The translations under genes were made by a program, and so were the position numbers. Shown here in pieces: positions 6,743 through 7,792 of a DNA stretch of 7,792 nucleotides. The notes beneath the pieces are model-generated. The model searched no databases and was not told the DNA's origin. It saw nothing but the letters and a program-made list of their open reading frames with translations. Positions within the stretch are counted from its first letter, which is position 1, and every line of letters starts with the position of its first letter. Source of the DNA: JBDNFP01 sp041689775. GTDB lineage: Bacteria > Bacteroidota > Bacteroidia > Cytophagales > Spirosomataceae. The stretch spans positions 1-7,792 of the forward strand of contig JBDNFP010000194.1 of NCBI GenBank assembly GCA_041689775.1, in the 5' to 3' direction.

Positions 6743-7624
6743 TTATAACGGTCGCTTTTTTTGTAGTCTTGCGGCCAGTTCCTCAATATCTCCTCGTCTC
6801 GCCAACCCATCAAGCCACGCTTTCGGGATCGTCTGATGACCGTACAATAGCCCGGCGAGTCCACCCGTTACGGCACCCGTGGTATCGGTATCTTCTCCTA
6901 GATTCACAGCTTTGAGCACGGCTTCCGCATAGGTATTGGTTGTGAGTAAACACCATATACTCGCTTCTAACGTATGGATAACGTAGCCAGTACTAAATAT
7001 TTCCTCCATCGGCAGCTCGTGAATAGAACGGTTAAGCAATCGGTTATAGGCTGTAATTTCGGAGGCCTCCACGGGCAGCGTACGAAGGAAAGGAGGAATC
7101 GTCAGTTGCAGGTTTTCGTACACGTCTAGCTTGTCCAAGCCAAAAGCCAGTTTCCGGGCAAATTCCAGGTAGTAAAAGCACCCCACCACCGAGCTAACAT
7201 GCGTGTGCGTGATACTTGACACCTGCCGGGTGAGCTCGTAGCGTTCGTTAATGGGCTTGTCAAACACGTAGGTAAGCAGAGGCAAAATACGCATCAACGA
7301 GCCATTTCCATTTGACTTTTCTTCGGTACCTCCGGCGTGATCAGGCCTTGCTCCTTTTTGGAGTCGGTCTATGGCTTCGCTCGTTCCTGCTCCAATATCA
7401 AATACTTCACCCCGGGCGGTCCAAAAGTTTTCCTCGCGCCAGGCTATGAAGTTTTGCGCCACAGCTTTTAGATCGAAATCCTGCGCTAGGGCTTCCGCGA
7501 GACAAAACGTGAGCGAGTTATCATCCGAGAAAGTATCGGCGGGCAGGTGGTAGGTACCGTAGCCCCGCATATCCGTTACCGGATTTTGGGCAATCTCTTC
7601 CCGGCGTTTAAACTCCACCGGCAC
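6743..7624 (-). CDS. ADP-ribosylglycohydrolase (DraG/ARH family), N-terminally short
   Basis: The 293-residue product opens with a GTG at 7624. It has the family's metal motifs S33-D-D-N-S (usually SDDT), N105-G-N-G-S-L-M-R and G243-E-D245-T-D247-T-T-G, plus a SITHTH block. Proteins of this family remove ADP-ribose from arginine or other side chains using two magnesium ions, in the cytosol. Homologues begin about 17 residues earlier with G-x-x-x-G-D-A-L-G-V-P-V-E-F. Here only VPVEFKRR survives: four codons upstream of the GTG a TAA closes the frame, and the preceding DNA is AT-rich with no GDALG in any frame. It is either a truncated, possibly inactive gene, or one with a reduced head. It is transcribed towards the GAF gene and ends at the shared terminator. 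Confidence 0.78.
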   Translation of the reverse strand: MPVEFKRREEIAQNPVTDMRGYGTYHLPADTFSDDNSLTFCLAEALAQDFDLKAVAQNFIAWREENFWTARGEVFDIGAGTSEAIDRLQKGARPDHAGGTEEKSNGNGSLMRILPLLTYVFDKPINERYELTRQVSSITHTHVSSVVGCFYYLEFARKLAFGLDKLDVYENLQLTIPPFLRTLPVEASEITAYNRLLNRSIHELPMEEIFSTGYVIHTLEASIWCLLTTNTYAEAVLKAVNLGEDTDTTGAVTGGLAGLLYGHQTIPKAWLDGLARRGDIEELAARLQKKRPL

Positions 7625-7769
7625 ACCAGGGTTTTCTTATAAAAATCAATACTCTTATAATTATATAAAATATGGTAAAAGTTTAGAAAAAAGTCTCGTA
7701 TTTAGTAACCTTTGTGGTCGGTTGAACCTGAATCAGTACTAAAATAACTACTTTCCTATCTCCTTTGTG
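7625..7769. other. AT-rich gap before the right edge
   Basis: These 145 bases are much richer in A and T than the genes beside them. They should hold the promoters of the glycohydrolase (minus) and of a gene beginning at 7770 (plus). ACCTTTGTG around 7708 resembles the -7 box seen at 4825, but the spacing is off by one base. No protein or RNA gene is visible. Confidence 0.45.
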
Positions 7770-7792
7770 ATGCAAAATACCCAATTCTGGTC
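7770..7792 (+). CDS. Possible start of an unknown gene, cut by the right edge
   Basis: An ATG at 7770 opens MQNTQFW and leaves the window after seven full codons. There is too little to recognise, and no Shine-Dalgarno sequence. The upstream AT-rich gap and divergent neighbour make a gene start here reasonable, but it could be chance. Confidence 0.3.

Overview
The window looks like chromosome from a Bacteroidota bacterium, probably order Cytophagales. This rests on inference: short N-terminal signal peptides, an imidazolonepropionase-like amidohydrolase with a lipobox, a promoter -7 box of the TAnnTTTG type, almost no Shine-Dalgarno sequences in front of the starts, and families common in Spirosoma/Dyadobacter-like genomes. 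There is no rRNA or tRNA and no marker gene, so the genus cannot be named.

Left flank (1-846): the 5' end of an IS1-family element runs off the left edge, with the InsA zinc-ribbon N-terminus on the minus strand. Behind it on the same strand lie the remains of a MntA/HepT toxin-antitoxin pair. The antitoxin nucleotidyltransferase has a frameshift and an in-frame stop. The HepT gene has lost its middle and carries a stop. The two broken genes still overlap by 14 bp. The rest, up to 846, is non-coding.

Centre (847-4913): an intact secreted M14 zinc carboxypeptidase is followed by a likely terminator and an intact classical short-chain dehydrogenase. Next comes a 200-bp gap with a very strong hairpin running into a perfect 2 x 20 bp tandem repeat. 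After it lies a pseudogene of a PagL-type lipid A deacylase (acyloxyacyl hydrolase family), broken by two compensating frameshifts and a stop although its catalytic H-x-S-N motif survives.

Right (4914-7792): a lipoprotein amidohydrolase with all metal ligands and a small cytoplasmic GAF-domain protein are 30 bp apart and may form an operon. They converge on a minus-strand ADP-ribosylglycohydrolase across a perfect 10-bp inverted repeat that can serve as terminator for both strands. The glycohydrolase lacks the N-terminal GDALG segment of its family, because its reading frame opens from AT-rich DNA just inside the conserved domain. A possible new gene begins at 7770 and leaves the window.

The main theme is a housekeeping/accessory mix with three independent decayed or truncated loci (MntA/HepT, PagL-like, ADP-ribosylglycohydrolase) in under 8 kb, next to an insertion sequence. 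I saw no clearly new multi-gene system. The intact genes (peptidase, dehydrogenase, amidohydrolase, GAF) do not form an obvious single pathway.
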